In this document: piece by piece, positions 9,853 to 18,789 of the stretch
Position numbering within the stretch: position 1 is the stretch's first letter
Layout: every line of letters begins with the position of its first letter
NCBI RefSeq assembly: GCF_001808705.1
Contig: NZ_KV794318.1
Location: 9,127-46,772 of the forward strand
Origin: Streptococcus sp. HMSC074B11
GTDB lineage: Bacteria; Bacillota; Bacilli; Lactobacillales; Streptococcaceae
DNA: 37,646 nt
Direction: 5' to 3'
The notes under the pieces: model-generated
Database searches by the model: none
What the model saw: only the letters and a program-made list of their open reading frames with translations
What the model was told of the DNA's origin: nothing
Translations under genes and position numbers: made by a program

Positions 9853-9884
9853 CAAAAAAAGAGAGAATAATGTAATCCTCTCTT
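9853..9884 (-). terminator. Intrinsic terminator downstream of mvaA
   Basis: On the minus strand AAGAGAG (9878-9884) pairs with CTCTCTT (9859-9865) around a 12-base loop, followed by an unbroken T run (A tract 9854-9860 on the plus strand). It lies about 90 bases after the mvaA stop and separates the mevalonate operon from cas3. Confidence 0.75.
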
Positions 9885-9975
9885 GTTCATCGTTATATGT
9901 GAGACTTTTCAATTGATAATGAATTTGTTTTTCTTATGTTTCATCTTTTGAGACTAATACCACGGTTTCAACTAG

Positions 9976-11250
9976 TTAAGACCGCCAGACTTTTAAAAAT
10001 TGCTGGGCTTTTTCTAAATTAAAAGTTTTTTCAGCAATCAAGCTTTCTACCAACTTAGGCACTTCAGCCTCTGTGGCTCCTGCAAGGAGGGCTAGTGACT
10101 TCGCTTGAAGTTTCATGTGTCCATGCTGGATTCCTGTACTGACAAGAGCTTTAAGAGCTGCAAAGTTTTGTGCAAGACCAATTGATACGATAATTTGAGC
10201 CAATTCCTTAGCTGATGGATGACCTAGCAACTCATGGCTGAGAACTACACGAGGATTAAGACCAATTGATCCACCCTTGGTAGCAACTGGCATCGGCAGA
10301 GTCATTTCTCCAATCAGTTCTTCTGTTTCCAAATCCATAGTCCAACGACTAAGACCTCGATAGGAACCATCATGACTGGCATAGGCATGTACTCCAGCTT
10401 CAATGGCACGCCAATCATTTCCAGTAGCAATCAAGAGAGCATCGATTCCATTAAAGATTCCCTTATTGTGGGTAGCCGCTCGATAAGGATCTGCTTGGGC
10501 AAACTGACTAGCTAAAACCATTTTTTCTGCCAGTTCACGCGCTTCATCCTTCTGACGACTCAAATAACGAAAGGCAATACGACAAGTTGCGGTTACTAGA
10601 GAATCTGTTGCATAGTTGGATAAAATGCCCATTAAACTTTGCCCTTGACTGAGAGTTTCTAGACTAGGTTTTAGGGCCTCAAGCATGGTATTGAGCATAT
10701 TAGCTCCCATGGCTTCTTGAGTATCTACATGGAGATAAACCACTAAAAAGTCAGCCTCACCAGAAATTTTCTCAACTTTTAGCTCTCTCGCTCCACCACC
10801 ACGTTTGACGATAGAGGGATAGGCTTGGTTTGCTCGTTCGAGCAACTCTGTTTTCTGACTCAAAATAGCCTGACAAGCTTTATCCCTATCTGGAACCTGA
10901 TAAAGAGCTACTTGACCAATCATTTGGCGTTGATTAACCTGAGCAGTAAAACCACCCGCACGCTTGATAATCTTACTTGCAAAAGCAGCTGCAGCAACAA
11001 CAGATGGCTCTTCGGTCACATAAGGAACGGTGTACTCTTGACCGTTTACCAGTACTTCTGGAACTACTGAGTATGGGAGAGAAAAGGTCCCCACCACATT
11101 TTCACTCAATTGGTCCGCAACTGTTAGACTGAGATTTTCATTTTGCTCAAGACTTTCTTGGACTTCAATAGAAGTAAGCGCCTGAGACTTAACTAGCTCT
11201 AGGCGCTCTTGAATTGATTTTTTAGCAAATCCATTCCAATTTTTTTTCAT
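9976..11250 (-). CDS. mvaA: Hydroxymethylglutaryl-CoA reductase, class II
   Basis: Reduces HMG-CoA to mevalonate, the committed step of the mevalonate route to isopentenyl diphosphate. The 424-aa protein shows the class II pattern: YVTEEPSVVAA with the catalytic glutamate at residues 80-81, EAMGANMLN (179-187), Lys263 in HNKGIFNGID, Asp279 in ATGNDWRA, and His378 in QHGHMKLQAK. Lys263 and Asp279 sit at a constant offset of 4 from the well-studied Pseudomonas enzyme (Lys267, Asp283). The ATG overlaps the mvaS stop by one base (TAATG), so the two enzymes are co-translated. A terminator follows at 9853-9884. Confidence 0.97.
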   Translation of the reverse strand: MKKNWNGFAKKSIQERLELVKSQALTSIEVQESLEQNENLSLTVADQLSENVVGTFSLPYSVVPEVLVNGQEYTVPYVTEEPSVVAAAAFASKIIKRAGGFTAQVNQRQMIGQVALYQVPDRDKACQAILSQKTELLERANQAYPSIVKRGGGARELKVEKISGEADFLVVYLHVDTQEAMGANMLNTMLEALKPSLETLSQGQSLMGILSNYATDSLVTATCRIAFRYLSRQKDEARELAEKMVLASQFAQADPYRAATHNKGIFNGIDALLIATGNDWRAIEAGVHAYASHDGSYRGLSRWTMDLETEELIGEMTLPMPVATKGGSIGLNPRVVLSHELLGHPSAKELAQIIVSIGLAQNFAALKALVSTGIQHGHMKLQAKSLALLAGATEAEVPKLVESLIAEKTFNLEKAQQFLKVWRS

Positions 11251-12422
11251 TATTTTTCAACCTTGCTGTAGCGACGTTGGTGGTCTACAATCTCAACAAG
11301 GGCATAGTCTTGCCCTTCATAACCTGACATAATTGCAGATCCAGACTCATCCAAGTTTCCTTCCTCAAAAAAGATTCGTTCATAGTCCGCAACAGTCAAA
11401 GCTTGACGTTGGTCTAGCAATTCTAAGCGATTATTCTGCAATTGTTTTTCATAGCCTTCAACCAATTCTACACTAAAGAACTCAGATACAGCACCACTAC
11501 CATAGCTGTAGAGGGCAATCTTATCCCCAGCTTTCAGACTATCAGAATTTTCAAGAAGAGACAAGAGTCCTAAAAAGAGTGAACCCGTATAGATATTTCC
11601 AACTTTTTGACTATAAATAATGGATTCATCAAAGTGCTTTTGAAGTAAATCCTTTTTCTCTTGAGGTAGAGATTTATCGAGGATTTTTTTCAATCCCTTG
11701 AGAGCTAGCTTTGGATATGGCAAGTGGAAACATACAGCTTCAAAATCGTCCAAGTTACAGTCATAACGCTTTTGATACTCTTCCCAAGTCGTTTTTAAGC
11801 TATCAAGATACTGCTGTGTTGAGTAAACCCCATTTACAAATGGTGTCGTTGAATAATTTGGACGCCAAAAGTCCATAATATCACGAGTCTGCGCAACGTT
11901 ATCATTGTTGAAGACCATAACGCGTGGATTTTGGCTAATCAACATGGCAACACAGCCTGCACCTTGAGTTGGTTCCCCAGGAGTTTCGACACCATATTTT
12001 GCAATATCACTAGCTAGTACCAAAACTTTTGATTTAGGAGAATTTTCTACGTGTAACTTAGCATAGTGAAGGGCCGCAGTTGCACCATAGCAAGCTTCTT
12101 TGATTTCAAAACTACGAGCAAATGGTTGAATCCCAAGCAAACCGTGTACAAAGACAGCTGCAGCTTTACTCTGGTCAATCCCAGACTCTGTCGCAACGAT
12201 AACCATATCAATCTCTTGCTTCTCTTCTTCAGTCAGGATAGAATTTCCTGCACTAGCAGCCAAAGTAACAATATCCTCTGTTAAAGGAGCAATACTCAAT
12301 TCTTTTAAAAGGAGTCCTTTACTCAATTTTTCAGGATCAATTCCTCGGGTTTCTGCTAAATCTTGTAATTTCAAAACGTATTGACTGGTCGCAAAACCAA
12401 TCTTATCAATACCGATTGTCAT
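11250..12422 (-). CDS. mvaS: Hydroxymethylglutaryl-CoA synthase
   Basis: Condenses acetyl-CoA and acetoacetyl-CoA to HMG-CoA, the step before MvaA. With the start at the ATG at 12422 the protein is 390 aa. Its catalytic residues fall at Glu79 (ATESGIDQSKA), Cys111 (KEACYGATAAL) and His233 (VCFHLPYPK), the same numbers as in the Staphylococcus aureus enzyme, which supports this start. GAGG lies 5-6 bases upstream. An in-frame ATG seven codons earlier (12443) has its nearest GAGG about 20 bases away and is less likely. The gene overlaps mvaA by one base. Confidence 0.96.
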   Translation of the reverse strand: MTIGIDKIGFATSQYVLKLQDLAETRGIDPEKLSKGLLLKELSIAPLTEDIVTLAASAGNSILTEEEKQEIDMVIVATESGIDQSKAAAVFVHGLLGIQPFARSFEIKEACYGATAALHYAKLHVENSPKSKVLVLASDIAKYGVETPGEPTQGAGCVAMLISQNPRVMVFNNDNVAQTRDIMDFWRPNYSTTPFVNGVYSTQQYLDSLKTTWEEYQKRYDCNLDDFEAVCFHLPYPKLALKGLKKILDKSLPQEKKDLLQKHFDESIIYSQKVGNIYTGSLFLGLLSLLENSDSLKAGDKIALYSYGSGAVSEFFSVELVEGYEKQLQNNRLELLDQRQALTVADYERIFFEEGNLDESGSAIMSGYEGQDYALVEIVDHQRRYSKVEK

Positions 12423-12426
12423 ATTT

Positions 12427-12478
12427 ACCTCTATTTTTATCATTCATTGTAAAAATTCGTTCACCTCTATTTTATCAT
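12427..12478 (-). promoter_or_regulatory. mvaS promoter region with duplicated -10/SD-like unit
   Basis: The minus strand holds ATGATAAAATAGAGGT (12463-12478) and ATGATAAAAATAGAGGT (12427-12443), near-identical copies differing by one A. The upstream copy contains an extended -10 TGaTAAAAT (12469-12477) and is the probable promoter; the downstream copy supplies the GAGGT ribosome binding site of mvaS. No good -35 is seen, as is common with extended -10 promoters. Confidence 0.5.
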
Positions 12479-12497
12479 AATTGAGGTCAAATGAGCG

Positions 12498-12525
12498 AAA
12501 AAAGACTTGATTCCCCAAATCAAGT
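12498..12525 (-). terminator. Intrinsic terminator downstream of the ThrE-type exporter genes
   Basis: ACTTGATT (12505-12512) pairs with AATCAAGT (12518-12525) around a 5-base loop. On the minus strand the stem is followed by C and six T (plus-strand A tract 12498-12503). It lies 60 bases after the exporter stop codon and just before the mvaS promoter. Confidence 0.85.
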
Positions 12526-12584
12526 TCATTTCTATCGTCGTACTCACGCTCTTTCAGCCACTCTACCCACGAAAAAATCGAGTC

Positions 12585-13034
12585 TTAGCTAGCTCGATTC
12601 TTTTTGAGATAATGATACAATTTCAACAAAACTGTTCCACTGGCCATTCCAATGGAGATAACGAGAGCCAACATCATGACTAACATGGCACTAGAAATGG
12701 CATGACTGTAGTCACCTGTAACGAAGAAGGAAGTGGTTCGATAGGACAGATAACCTGGCACTAGTGGCGCCAATATTGCCAGAGCAAAAACAACCGCTGG
12801 TGTCTTATAGAGGATACTCATAATTTGGCTGACACAAGAACCAATCACAGCAGCAATAAAGGTTGCCAAAATGACATTGGTTGGTTCCTTGAGTATCAGA
12901 TAGAGTAACCAGATAGACATCCCTAAAACTCCACCAGGTATCAGCATGGAACGTTGTACATTTAAAACGATTAAAAAGGTAATAATGGCAAGCAAACTTG
13001 CCAGAGCTTGCAATAAAAATGTTGTTAGTGTCAT
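12585..13034 (-). CDS. Threonine/serine exporter, C-terminal half (ThrE/YjjB-like)
   Basis: Small membrane protein of 149 aa with four to five hydrophobic segments: about residues 5-24, 30-47, 54-72, 80-96 and 118-138. The motif FALAILAPLVPGYLSYRTTSFF (about residues 82-103) resembles the PGxxxxR signature of the ThrE family. In Corynebacterium the exporter is one polypeptide; in many Firmicutes the two membrane halves are separate neighbouring genes, as here, and presumably assemble together. The ATG is one base after the upstream partner's stop, with little ribosome binding site, suggesting coupled translation. The exported substrate is inferred from the family only. Confidence 0.8.
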   Translation of the reverse strand: MTLTTFLLQALASLLAIITFLIVLNVQRSMLIPGGVLGMSIWLLYLILKEPTNVILATFIAAVIGSCVSQIMSILYKTPAVVFALAILAPLVPGYLSYRTTSFFVTGDYSHAISSAMLVMMLALVISIGMASGTVLLKLYHYLKKNRAS

Positions 13035-13035
13035 A

Positions 13036-13794
13036 TTAGTTCATGAGTACGAGGGCAACTGATGTTCCAGCCCCTAAGGCAAGGGTAATCAGCAAGGATT
13101 CAAACATCTTGCTCATACCAGAGTTAATGTGATTGGTCATAATATCTCGAACAGCATTGGTCAGGGCAATTCCAGGTACAAAAGGCATAACCGCACCAGC
13201 AATGACCAAATCAGCTGTCGATGGTAAACCGGAATAGCGCGCCCAAAATTGTGCAATCAAACCAAAGACAAGAGCACCTGCAAAAGCTGTCATAAAAGGA
13301 ATACGAATAAACTTCTCTACATAGAGAGAGCAAGTAAAGGCAAATAAGGTCGCCACTCCTGCTCCGATTGCATCGTAGACATTCCCTCCAAACATGATTG
13401 AAAAGAAAGGAGCACTGAGAGTCGCTGCTGCAGTTAGTTGAACATTGGTATAGGGAGACGCCTTAGCATTTAATTCCTTTAATTGGATAAAGGCTGTCTC
13501 CAAATCAAGCTGTCCTGATACAAGTTGTCGTGAAATCTGGTTAACATCACATACCTTCTCAATATTATAAGAGGAGGATGTCACTCGCTTCATACGAGAG
13601 ATATTTGTATTTTCAATGGAGAAAAAAATGGCGGCAGGCATGGCCAAAACATTACAATCCATAATGCCCTGTGAATGAGCAATCCGAATCATGGTATCTT
13701 CAACACGATAAATCTCAGAACCATTGCGAAGCAGAATTGTTCCAGCTAGCATGATGACATCAATAACTGCATTCAGTTTTTTTGATTCTTCCAT
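13036..13794 (-). CDS. Threonine/serine exporter, N-terminal half (ThrE/YjjP-like)
   Basis: The 252-aa protein has an N-terminal soluble part (GSEIYRVEDTMIRIAHSQG, typical of the ThrE/YjjP family) and about five membrane segments in the second half, with VMPFVPGIALTNAVRDIM as the conserved loop. The start at 13794 is chosen because AAGGAGG lies 5-6 bases upstream. A reading from the ATG at 13812 would place that binding site inside codons 2-5. An extended -10 (TGaTAAAAT, 13823-13831) lies about 30 bases upstream. It forms an operon with the next gene; the stkP terminator precedes it. Confidence 0.82.
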   Translation of the reverse strand: MEESKKLNAVIDVIMLAGTILLRNGSEIYRVEDTMIRIAHSQGIMDCNVLAMPAAIFFSIENTNISRMKRVTSSSYNIEKVCDVNQISRQLVSGQLDLETAFIQLKELNAKASPYTNVQLTAAATLSAPFFSIMFGGNVYDAIGAGVATLFAFTCSLYVEKFIRIPFMTAFAGALVFGLIAQFWARYSGLPSTADLVIAGAVMPFVPGIALTNAVRDIMTNHINSGMSKMFESLLITLALGAGTSVALVLMN

Positions 13795-13822
13795 ATTTCC
13801 CTCCTTTTTCAAACTCCATTTT

Positions 13823-13831
13823 ATTTTATCA
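13823..13831 (-). promoter_or_regulatory. Extended -10 promoter of the exporter operon
   Basis: The minus strand reads TTATGATAAAAT, the same extended -10 TGaTAAAAT found before mvaS. It lies between the stkP terminator and the gene start; no clear -35 is visible. Confidence 0.5.
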
Positions 13832-13842
13832 TAATTTCGGAG

Positions 13843-13880
13843 GAAAAAAAATCTTTGTCACAAAAACTGTGACAAAGATT
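13843..13880 (-). terminator. Strong intrinsic terminator downstream of stkP
   Basis: A perfect 13-bp stem AATCTTTGTCACA (13850-13862) / TGTGACAAAGATT (13868-13880) with a 5-base loop, followed on the minus strand by a run of T (plus-strand A 13844-13850). It starts 17 bases after the stkP stop codon and ends the priA-to-stkP operon. Confidence 0.92.
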
Positions 13881-13896
13881 GGTTTATATAGAGAGT

Positions 13897-15783
13897 CTAT
13901 TGATTTCGTTGACTTCCAGTTCCATCTTGTGTAGGAGTTGTTGGATGGTTACCCTGCGTAGGATTTGTAGGGTTTGTTGTGTCAGTTTGACCAGAATTAT
14001 GTTCTGACGAAGATTGACTACTTGAAGGTGAAGTTTTTTTAGGTTTATAAATGTATAGTTTAACTATCGGATTGCTTAAATCTAGTTTTTCATCCGGTGC
14101 AGGACTTTGTTTCGCAATCTCGCCTTCTTTAATTCCTTCTTGTGCTATCTCCACTTCTTTAATTTCAATTCTATCTTCACTAATACCTATACTTTTAAGA
14201 TTATTTCTAGCAAATTCAAGACTCGAGCCAATGTAGTTTGGCATATTTATCGTCGTTACCTTTTTCTTTTTAGCAACGGTCAATACAATAGAAGTGGCCT
14301 TGCTAAGATCATAGGTCGTACCTTCAGATAAACTCTGTTTCAAAATCACACCTGGTTCCGATTCACTGGACTCTTCTTCCTCAATCTTAATCAGATTTTC
14401 AGGAACTTTTTTCTCTTTCAACTCTGCAATAACATCAGTAGATTTGCGTCCAATATAGTTTCCAATCTTAAATGATTGTTTACCTGAAGATATGATTAGA
14501 TTAACTTTAGATCCTTCCTTGCGAGCTGAACCAGCATCTGGATCTGTCCGAATCACTCGTCCTTCCTCGACTGTTTCACTAGCTTCCGTTTTCTCATCAC
14601 CAACTTCAAAGTTGGCTTTTTTCAAGGTTTCCTTAGCTTCAGCAACTGTTTGACCTGCTACATTTGGAATATCGATGGTAGCTGGTGTTCTGGATAAAAT
14701 CCATACCAGAGAAGCCGCAACCAGTACGAAACTTGCTAGTAGAACCAGATAGCGTGCTTTAAAATGACGTTTTTTCACTGGTTTTTCCACAGATTTTTTG
14801 GCGCTTACTTCTGGGCTAGCTTTAGTTGCCTGATGGCTATCTGTCTGTTGTTGAACCTTAGGAATAGAGGTCAAGGTTGTTTGAGAAACCTTTGGCAATG
14901 TCTTTGTGTCCGCCTTAGTAGCATCATCAAAAACAAGTTTAGGTTCATTTCTGCGGTTATAAGATAGACTGCTAGATAAATCAACATACATCTCTGAAAC
15001 CGACTGGTATCGATCTGTAAGCTTTTTAGCAGTTGCTTTGATGACCACATTCTCCAAAGCTTGGGGAACAGATGGGTTTTCAGCTATGACCGAAGGAAGA
15101 GGTTTTTGAAAATGCTGGAGGGCTATAGTTACTGCACTATCGCCATCATAAGGGATATGCCCTGTCAGCATCTCATAGAAAATAATCCCCATGGCATAGA
15201 TGTCACTCTGGACAGTTGCCTTAGAGCCACGAGCCTGCTCAGGTGACAAGTAGTGAACAGAACCCAGCATAGAGTTGGTCTGAGTCAAACTGGTCTCTGC
15301 AAAGGCTACAGCAATCCCAAAGTCCGTCACCTTGGCCGTTCCATCAGGAGTTAAAAGAATATTTTGAGGCTTTAAGTCACGATGGACAATACCTTTAGTG
15401 TGCGCCAAGCGCATCGCTAAGAGAATCTGACCCATGATACGGACAGCTTCTTCATTTGAGAGGGGATAGTGTTCTTTGATATAGCGCTTGAGATCAAGAC
15501 CAGCTACATATTCCATAGCTAGGTACTGTTGACCGTCCTCTTTGCCGATATCCGTTATCCGAACGATATGGGGATGATCTAAGTCAGCCATTGCACGCGC
15601 TTCACGCTGAAAACGAGCAACAGCAATCGGGTCAGTCTGGTAGTTAGTCCTCAAGACCTTAACAGCTACCTCTTCCCCATCTAAAATCAAATCCTTGGCC
15701 AGGTAGACATCTGCCATACCTCCACGGCCAATTTGTTTGATAATCCGATACCGCCCGGCAAAAATCTTGCCGATTTGGATCAT
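13897..15783 (-). CDS. stkP: Membrane Ser/Thr protein kinase with PASTA domains (StkP/PknB)
   Basis: Eukaryote-like kinase that senses cell-wall material and controls cell division. Kinase domain at residues about 12-270: GRGGMADVY loop, Lys42 in [15 protein letters not shown] at 134-141, Asp154 of DFG, and SPEQARG. A basic juxtamembrane stretch is followed by one membrane helix (345-364) and three PASTA repeats (about 369-434, 438-505, 511-581). A 47-residue Ser/Thr/Pro/Asn/Gln-rich tail ends the protein. S. pneumoniae StkP has four PASTA repeats in 659 aa; this protein has 628 aa and three, the last replaced by the low-complexity tail. The ATG overlaps the phpP stop by 4 bases, so kinase and phosphatase are co-translated. 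Confidence 0.97.
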   Translation of the reverse strand: MIQIGKIFAGRYRIIKQIGRGGMADVYLAKDLILDGEEVAVKVLRTNYQTDPIAVARFQREARAMADLDHPHIVRITDIGKEDGQQYLAMEYVAGLDLKRYIKEHYPLSNEEAVRIMGQILLAMRLAHTKGIVHRDLKPQNILLTPDGTAKVTDFGIAVAFAETSLTQTNSMLGSVHYLSPEQARGSKATVQSDIYAMGIIFYEMLTGHIPYDGDSAVTIALQHFQKPLPSVIAENPSVPQALENVVIKATAKKLTDRYQSVSEMYVDLSSSLSYNRRNEPKLVFDDATKADTKTLPKVSQTTLTSIPKVQQQTDSHQATKASPEVSAKKSVEKPVKKRHFKARYLVLLASFVLVAASLVWILSRTPATIDIPNVAGQTVAEAKETLKKANFEVGDEKTEASETVEEGRVIRTDPDAGSARKEGSKVNLIISSGKQSFKIGNYIGRKSTDVIAELKEKKVPENLIKIEEEESSESEPGVILKQSLSEGTTYDLSKATSIVLTVAKKKKVTTINMPNYIGSSLEFARNNLKSIGISEDRIEIKEVEIAQEGIKEGEIAKQSPAPDEKLDLSNPIVKLYIYKPKKTSPSSSQSSSEHNSGQTDTTNPTNPTQGNHPTTPTQDGTGSQRNQ

Positions 15784-16520
15784 TCTGCCGCCTCCTCCTT
15801 AATCGAAACAAGGGCAACTGTAATATTATCAAGCCCTCCGGCATTGTTGGCAAAGCGTACCAAAGTGGCTGCCTTATCATCAAGCGAAATATCGCTTGTC
15901 ACAATATCATAAATCTCACTGCCTGAAATCATATTGGTTAGACCGTCGCTATTCATGACCAGATAGTCACCTGGTTCCAAGCTGACAATTCCAAAATCAG
16001 GCTGAATTTCGTCTTTTTGTCCGATAGATTGGGTAATGATATTCTTTTGTGGATGTGCTTCAGCTTCTTCAGGTGTCAATTGACCTGCCTTGAGCAATTC
16101 ATTGACCAAAGAATGATCACTAGTCAATTGATGGTATTCTTCACCACGAATCAGGCCGATACGTGAATCTCCAATATGAGCATAAATAGCTTGATGATCA
16201 ATAATTGCAAGGGCTTCTAGAGTTGTCCCCATTCCCTTGTAGGCTTCATCACGCCCCATTTGATAAATCTTTTGATTTTCAACTTCTAGATGGTGGGCAA
16301 ACCATTCGCGAACTTCATTAACGGTGTCAATCTGCGTATCAACCCAGGCAACACCTAAATCAGTTACTGCCATCTCGCTGGCAATATTACCTGCACGGTG
16401 TCCTCCCATCCCATCAGCCAAGATGATCATTGTACGACCGGCACGGTTGACAAAAAGATTGACATAGTCTTGATTATTTGTACGTTTCTGACCCACATCT
16501 GTTAATAATGAAATCTCCAT
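15780..16520 (-). CDS. phpP: PP2C-type Ser/Thr phosphatase, partner of StkP
   Basis: Soluble, metal-dependent phosphatase that reverses StkP phosphorylation. The 246-aa protein has the PP2C motifs in order: [12 protein letters not shown] (Asp18), [12 protein letters not shown] (Asp36), [10 protein letters not shown] (about 136-145), TQSIG (about 164-168), NSDGLTNMI (about 194-202) and the final [11 protein letters not shown] (about 229-239). It lacks a membrane segment. It starts 16 bases after the rsmB stop, with AGGAAGGA upstream, and overlaps stkP by 4 bases (ATGA). Confidence 0.97.
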   Translation of the reverse strand: MEISLLTDVGQKRTNNQDYVNLFVNRAGRTMIILADGMGGHRAGNIASEMAVTDLGVAWVDTQIDTVNEVREWFAHHLEVENQKIYQMGRDEAYKGMGTTLEALAIIDHQAIYAHIGDSRIGLIRGEEYHQLTSDHSLVNELLKAGQLTPEEAEAHPQKNIITQSIGQKDEIQPDFGIVSLEPGDYLVMNSDGLTNMISGSEIYDIVTSDISLDDKAATLVRFANNAGGLDNITVALVSIKEEAAE

Positions 16521-16535
16521 TGTGTCAGTTCCTTC

Positions 16536-17849
16536 CTAATTGGATATCTTACGAAATTGGCTGATAAAGAATCCATCACTTCCGTATAATTCCGGAGTAA
16601 TGAGGATACAACCATTTTTCACGATATCCTTACATTCATGTTCTAGTTTAACCTGCTCAAACTCGGGATGACTTTCTAAAAAAGCTTGAACCACTTGAAA
16701 GTTCTCTTCCGAGACAATAGTACAGGTACTATACGTTATTATACCACCTTTACGTAGCGTTTGACAAACACTACCTAATATTTCCAATTGAATTTCCTGT
16801 AATGACGCGAAATCTGCTGTCTCTTTATTATATTTGATATCTGGTTTTCGACGCAATAGACCAATCCCTGAACAAGGAGCGTCGACTAGAATTTTATCAA
16901 ATTGATCCTTACCAAAAAACTCGTGGACCTTTCGGGCATCCAGTTTTTGCGTTTGGACACGGTCTGCTACGCCTAAACGCTCAGCATTCTCTTGAATTAA
17001 AGTGAGTTTGTGGTCATAGAGATCTAGAGCCGTTACCTGACCTGTCGTCAGATAGGATGCCATATGGGCGGTCTTTCCGCCAGGAGCTGCACAAGCATCT
17101 AAAACCTGCTCGTCGCCTTGTAGCTCTAGTGTCGGTGCAACCAGTTGACTAGACTCGTCCTGAATAGTGATAGCACCTTCTGCAAACAAGTCATGACTAG
17201 CAAAATGCCCCTGTTCCTTAACCAGACCAACAGGAGATAAATGAGAATCACTTGCACTAAGCAAAGTTTTGATCTCTTCTTTTCGACTCAAATCTGTTAC
17301 GCGAATACTGGCTTTATTACGTTTTAATAGACTTTCAAAAATCGCTTGCGCTCTCTCATCACCGTACTCTTCCTTTAGCTTAGAAATCAACCAAACTGGT
17401 AAAGAGTATGCAATAGAGTCACGCTTATTTTTACGTTTGATACTGGCAATATCTGGCAAGCCCTCACGCAAGATACGGCGCAGAACAGCATTGACTAGTT
17501 TTTCGCTACCTTTTTTTCGAAATTTAGCAATTTCAACTGCTTCATTGACCACTGCATGGTCAGGTAGCTTATCCAAGTATTGGAGTTGATAGACACTCAT
17601 GAGAAGTAAAACATAGAGCCAGCTGTCTAGCTTGTCTCTATCCTCAATAAAGTGAGATAAGTACCACTCTAAGGTTAGTTTTCGAGCTACCGTTCCATAG
17701 ACCAGTTCGGTCACCAAGCCTTTATCTGCCGCTGACAGTTGACTTCCCTTAAGATGTTTGTTTAAAGCGATATTGGAGTAAGCTTGTTGGATAAAGACAT
17801 CCTCCAATACCTCTAGGGCTAAACTTCTAGCCGTTTCTACTTTAGTCAC
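16536..17849 (-). CDS. rsmB: 16S rRNA (cytosine-967-C5)-methyltransferase RsmB/Sun
   Basis: Methylates C967 of 16S rRNA (E. coli numbering). An N-terminal NusB-like helical domain (about residues 1-150) precedes a Rossmann methyltransferase: SAM loop [15 protein letters not shown], the second cysteine in [19 protein letters not shown], and STCTI. Two cysteines are used for catalysis in this family and both are present. The frame opens with TTG (17852) directly followed by GTG (17849). AGGAG lies 6 and 9 bases before them respectively, so either may start; GTG gives 437 aa beginning [10 protein letters not shown]. The start overlaps the fmt 3' end. Confidence 0.95.
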   Translation of the reverse strand: MTKVETARSLALEVLEDVFIQQAYSNIALNKHLKGSQLSAADKGLVTELVYGTVARKLTLEWYLSHFIEDRDKLDSWLYVLLLMSVYQLQYLDKLPDHAVVNEAVEIAKFRKKGSEKLVNAVLRRILREGLPDIASIKRKNKRDSIAYSLPVWLISKLKEEYGDERAQAIFESLLKRNKASIRVTDLSRKEEIKTLLSASDSHLSPVGLVKEQGHFASHDLFAEGAITIQDESSQLVAPTLELQGDEQVLDACAAPGGKTAHMASYLTTGQVTALDLYDHKLTLIQENAERLGVADRVQTQKLDARKVHEFFGKDQFDKILVDAPCSGIGLLRRKPDIKYNKETADFASLQEIQLEILGSVCQTLRKGGIITYSTCTIVSEENFQVVQAFLESHPEFEQVKLEHECKDIVKNGCILITPELYGSDGFFISQFRKISN

Positions 17850-18777
17850 CAAATCGTTCTCCTACTGCCAAAGTTCGTCCCACACCGTTGAGGAAGGAAG
17901 CAATGTCCATTTTAGGTTTTCCTGCTGGTTGAACCTGTTTGAAAGACAGGGCTCCTTCTGCTGTTGCGACAATCAGTTCCTTCTTACCGATGGAAAGAAT
18001 CTCACCTGGAGTTCCATGACCTTCTACAGGGAGTGCTTCATAGATTTTGAAGCGTTCGCCCTTTAGAAAAGTATGAGCAACTGGCCATGGATTCATCCCA
18101 CGAATTTGGTTAAAGAGTTGACGATTGGTCTTGTTCCAGTCCAACTTTTCTTCTTCAGGTTTGATATTAGGCGAAAATGTAACCTGGCTTGGGTCCTGTG
18201 GTTGAGGCTGAATCTCGCCAGCAATGTATGCAGGCAAAGTATCCAAAAGCAAATCACGACCAACAATCGCCAATTTCTCAAACAAGGTTCCTACATTGTC
18301 CTCATCTGTAATTGGAATACTACGACGAGAAATCATATCTCCTGCATCCATTTCCTTGACCATTTCCATAATGGTTACTCCTGCCTCCTCATCACCCTGA
18401 ATCAAGGCATAATGGATAGGAGCACCACCACGGTGTTTAGGAAGGAGCGAAGCGTGAACATTGACCGCAAAGTCCATGCTATCAAGGAGTTTACTTGGGA
18501 GAAACTGCCCAAAAGCAGCAGTAACAATCCCATCCGCTCCTAGCTTCATAATAGCTTCCATCTCTGGACTTTCAGATAGTTTTTCAGGTTGATAGATAGG
18601 AAGTCCTGCCTCTTTGGCAGCCTGCTTGACTGGGGGTTCTTGGATCACTTTTTTACGACCAACAGCACGGTCTGGCTGGGTCACAACGGCTAGAATTTCG
18701 TAACGGTCATCTGTCAAAAGCCCTTTTAAGACTGTTGCTGAAAAGTCGGGTGTCCCCATAAAGATTAATTTTGTCAT
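17842..18777 (-). CDS. fmt: Methionyl-tRNA formyltransferase
   Basis: Transfers a formyl group from 10-formyl-tetrahydrofolate to initiator Met-tRNA. The 311-aa length is usual. The N-terminal domain has the folate-binding and catalytic signature [23 protein letters not shown] (Asn, His and a following Asp are the catalytic residues in the family), with MGTPDFS at the start. The C-terminal OB-like domain follows from about residue 205. AAGGAG lies 5-6 bases before the ATG. It begins 12 bases after priA and overlaps rsmB. Confidence 0.97.
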   Translation of the reverse strand: MTKLIFMGTPDFSATVLKGLLTDDRYEILAVVTQPDRAVGRKKVIQEPPVKQAAKEAGLPIYQPEKLSESPEMEAIMKLGADGIVTAAFGQFLPSKLLDSMDFAVNVHASLLPKHRGGAPIHYALIQGDEEAGVTIMEMVKEMDAGDMISRRSIPITDEDNVGTLFEKLAIVGRDLLLDTLPAYIAGEIQPQPQDPSQVTFSPNIKPEEEKLDWNKTNRQLFNQIRGMNPWPVAHTFLKGERFKIYEALPVEGHGTPGEILSIGKKELIVATAEGALSFKQVQPAGKPKMDIASFLNGVGRTLAVGERFGD

Positions 18778-18789
18778 ATCTTCTCCTTC

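Noticed and set aside
9494..9975. A cas-regulating pseudo-repeat or CreTA-like toxin-antitoxin unit beside the cas operon
   Set aside because: Such units need a degenerate copy of the GC-rich repeat palindrome; none is visible on either strand in this AT-rich gap.
12585..13794. Split ThrE exporter as a frameshifted single gene
   Set aside because: The two halves have separate start and stop codons one base apart, and the two-gene form is widespread in Firmicutes.
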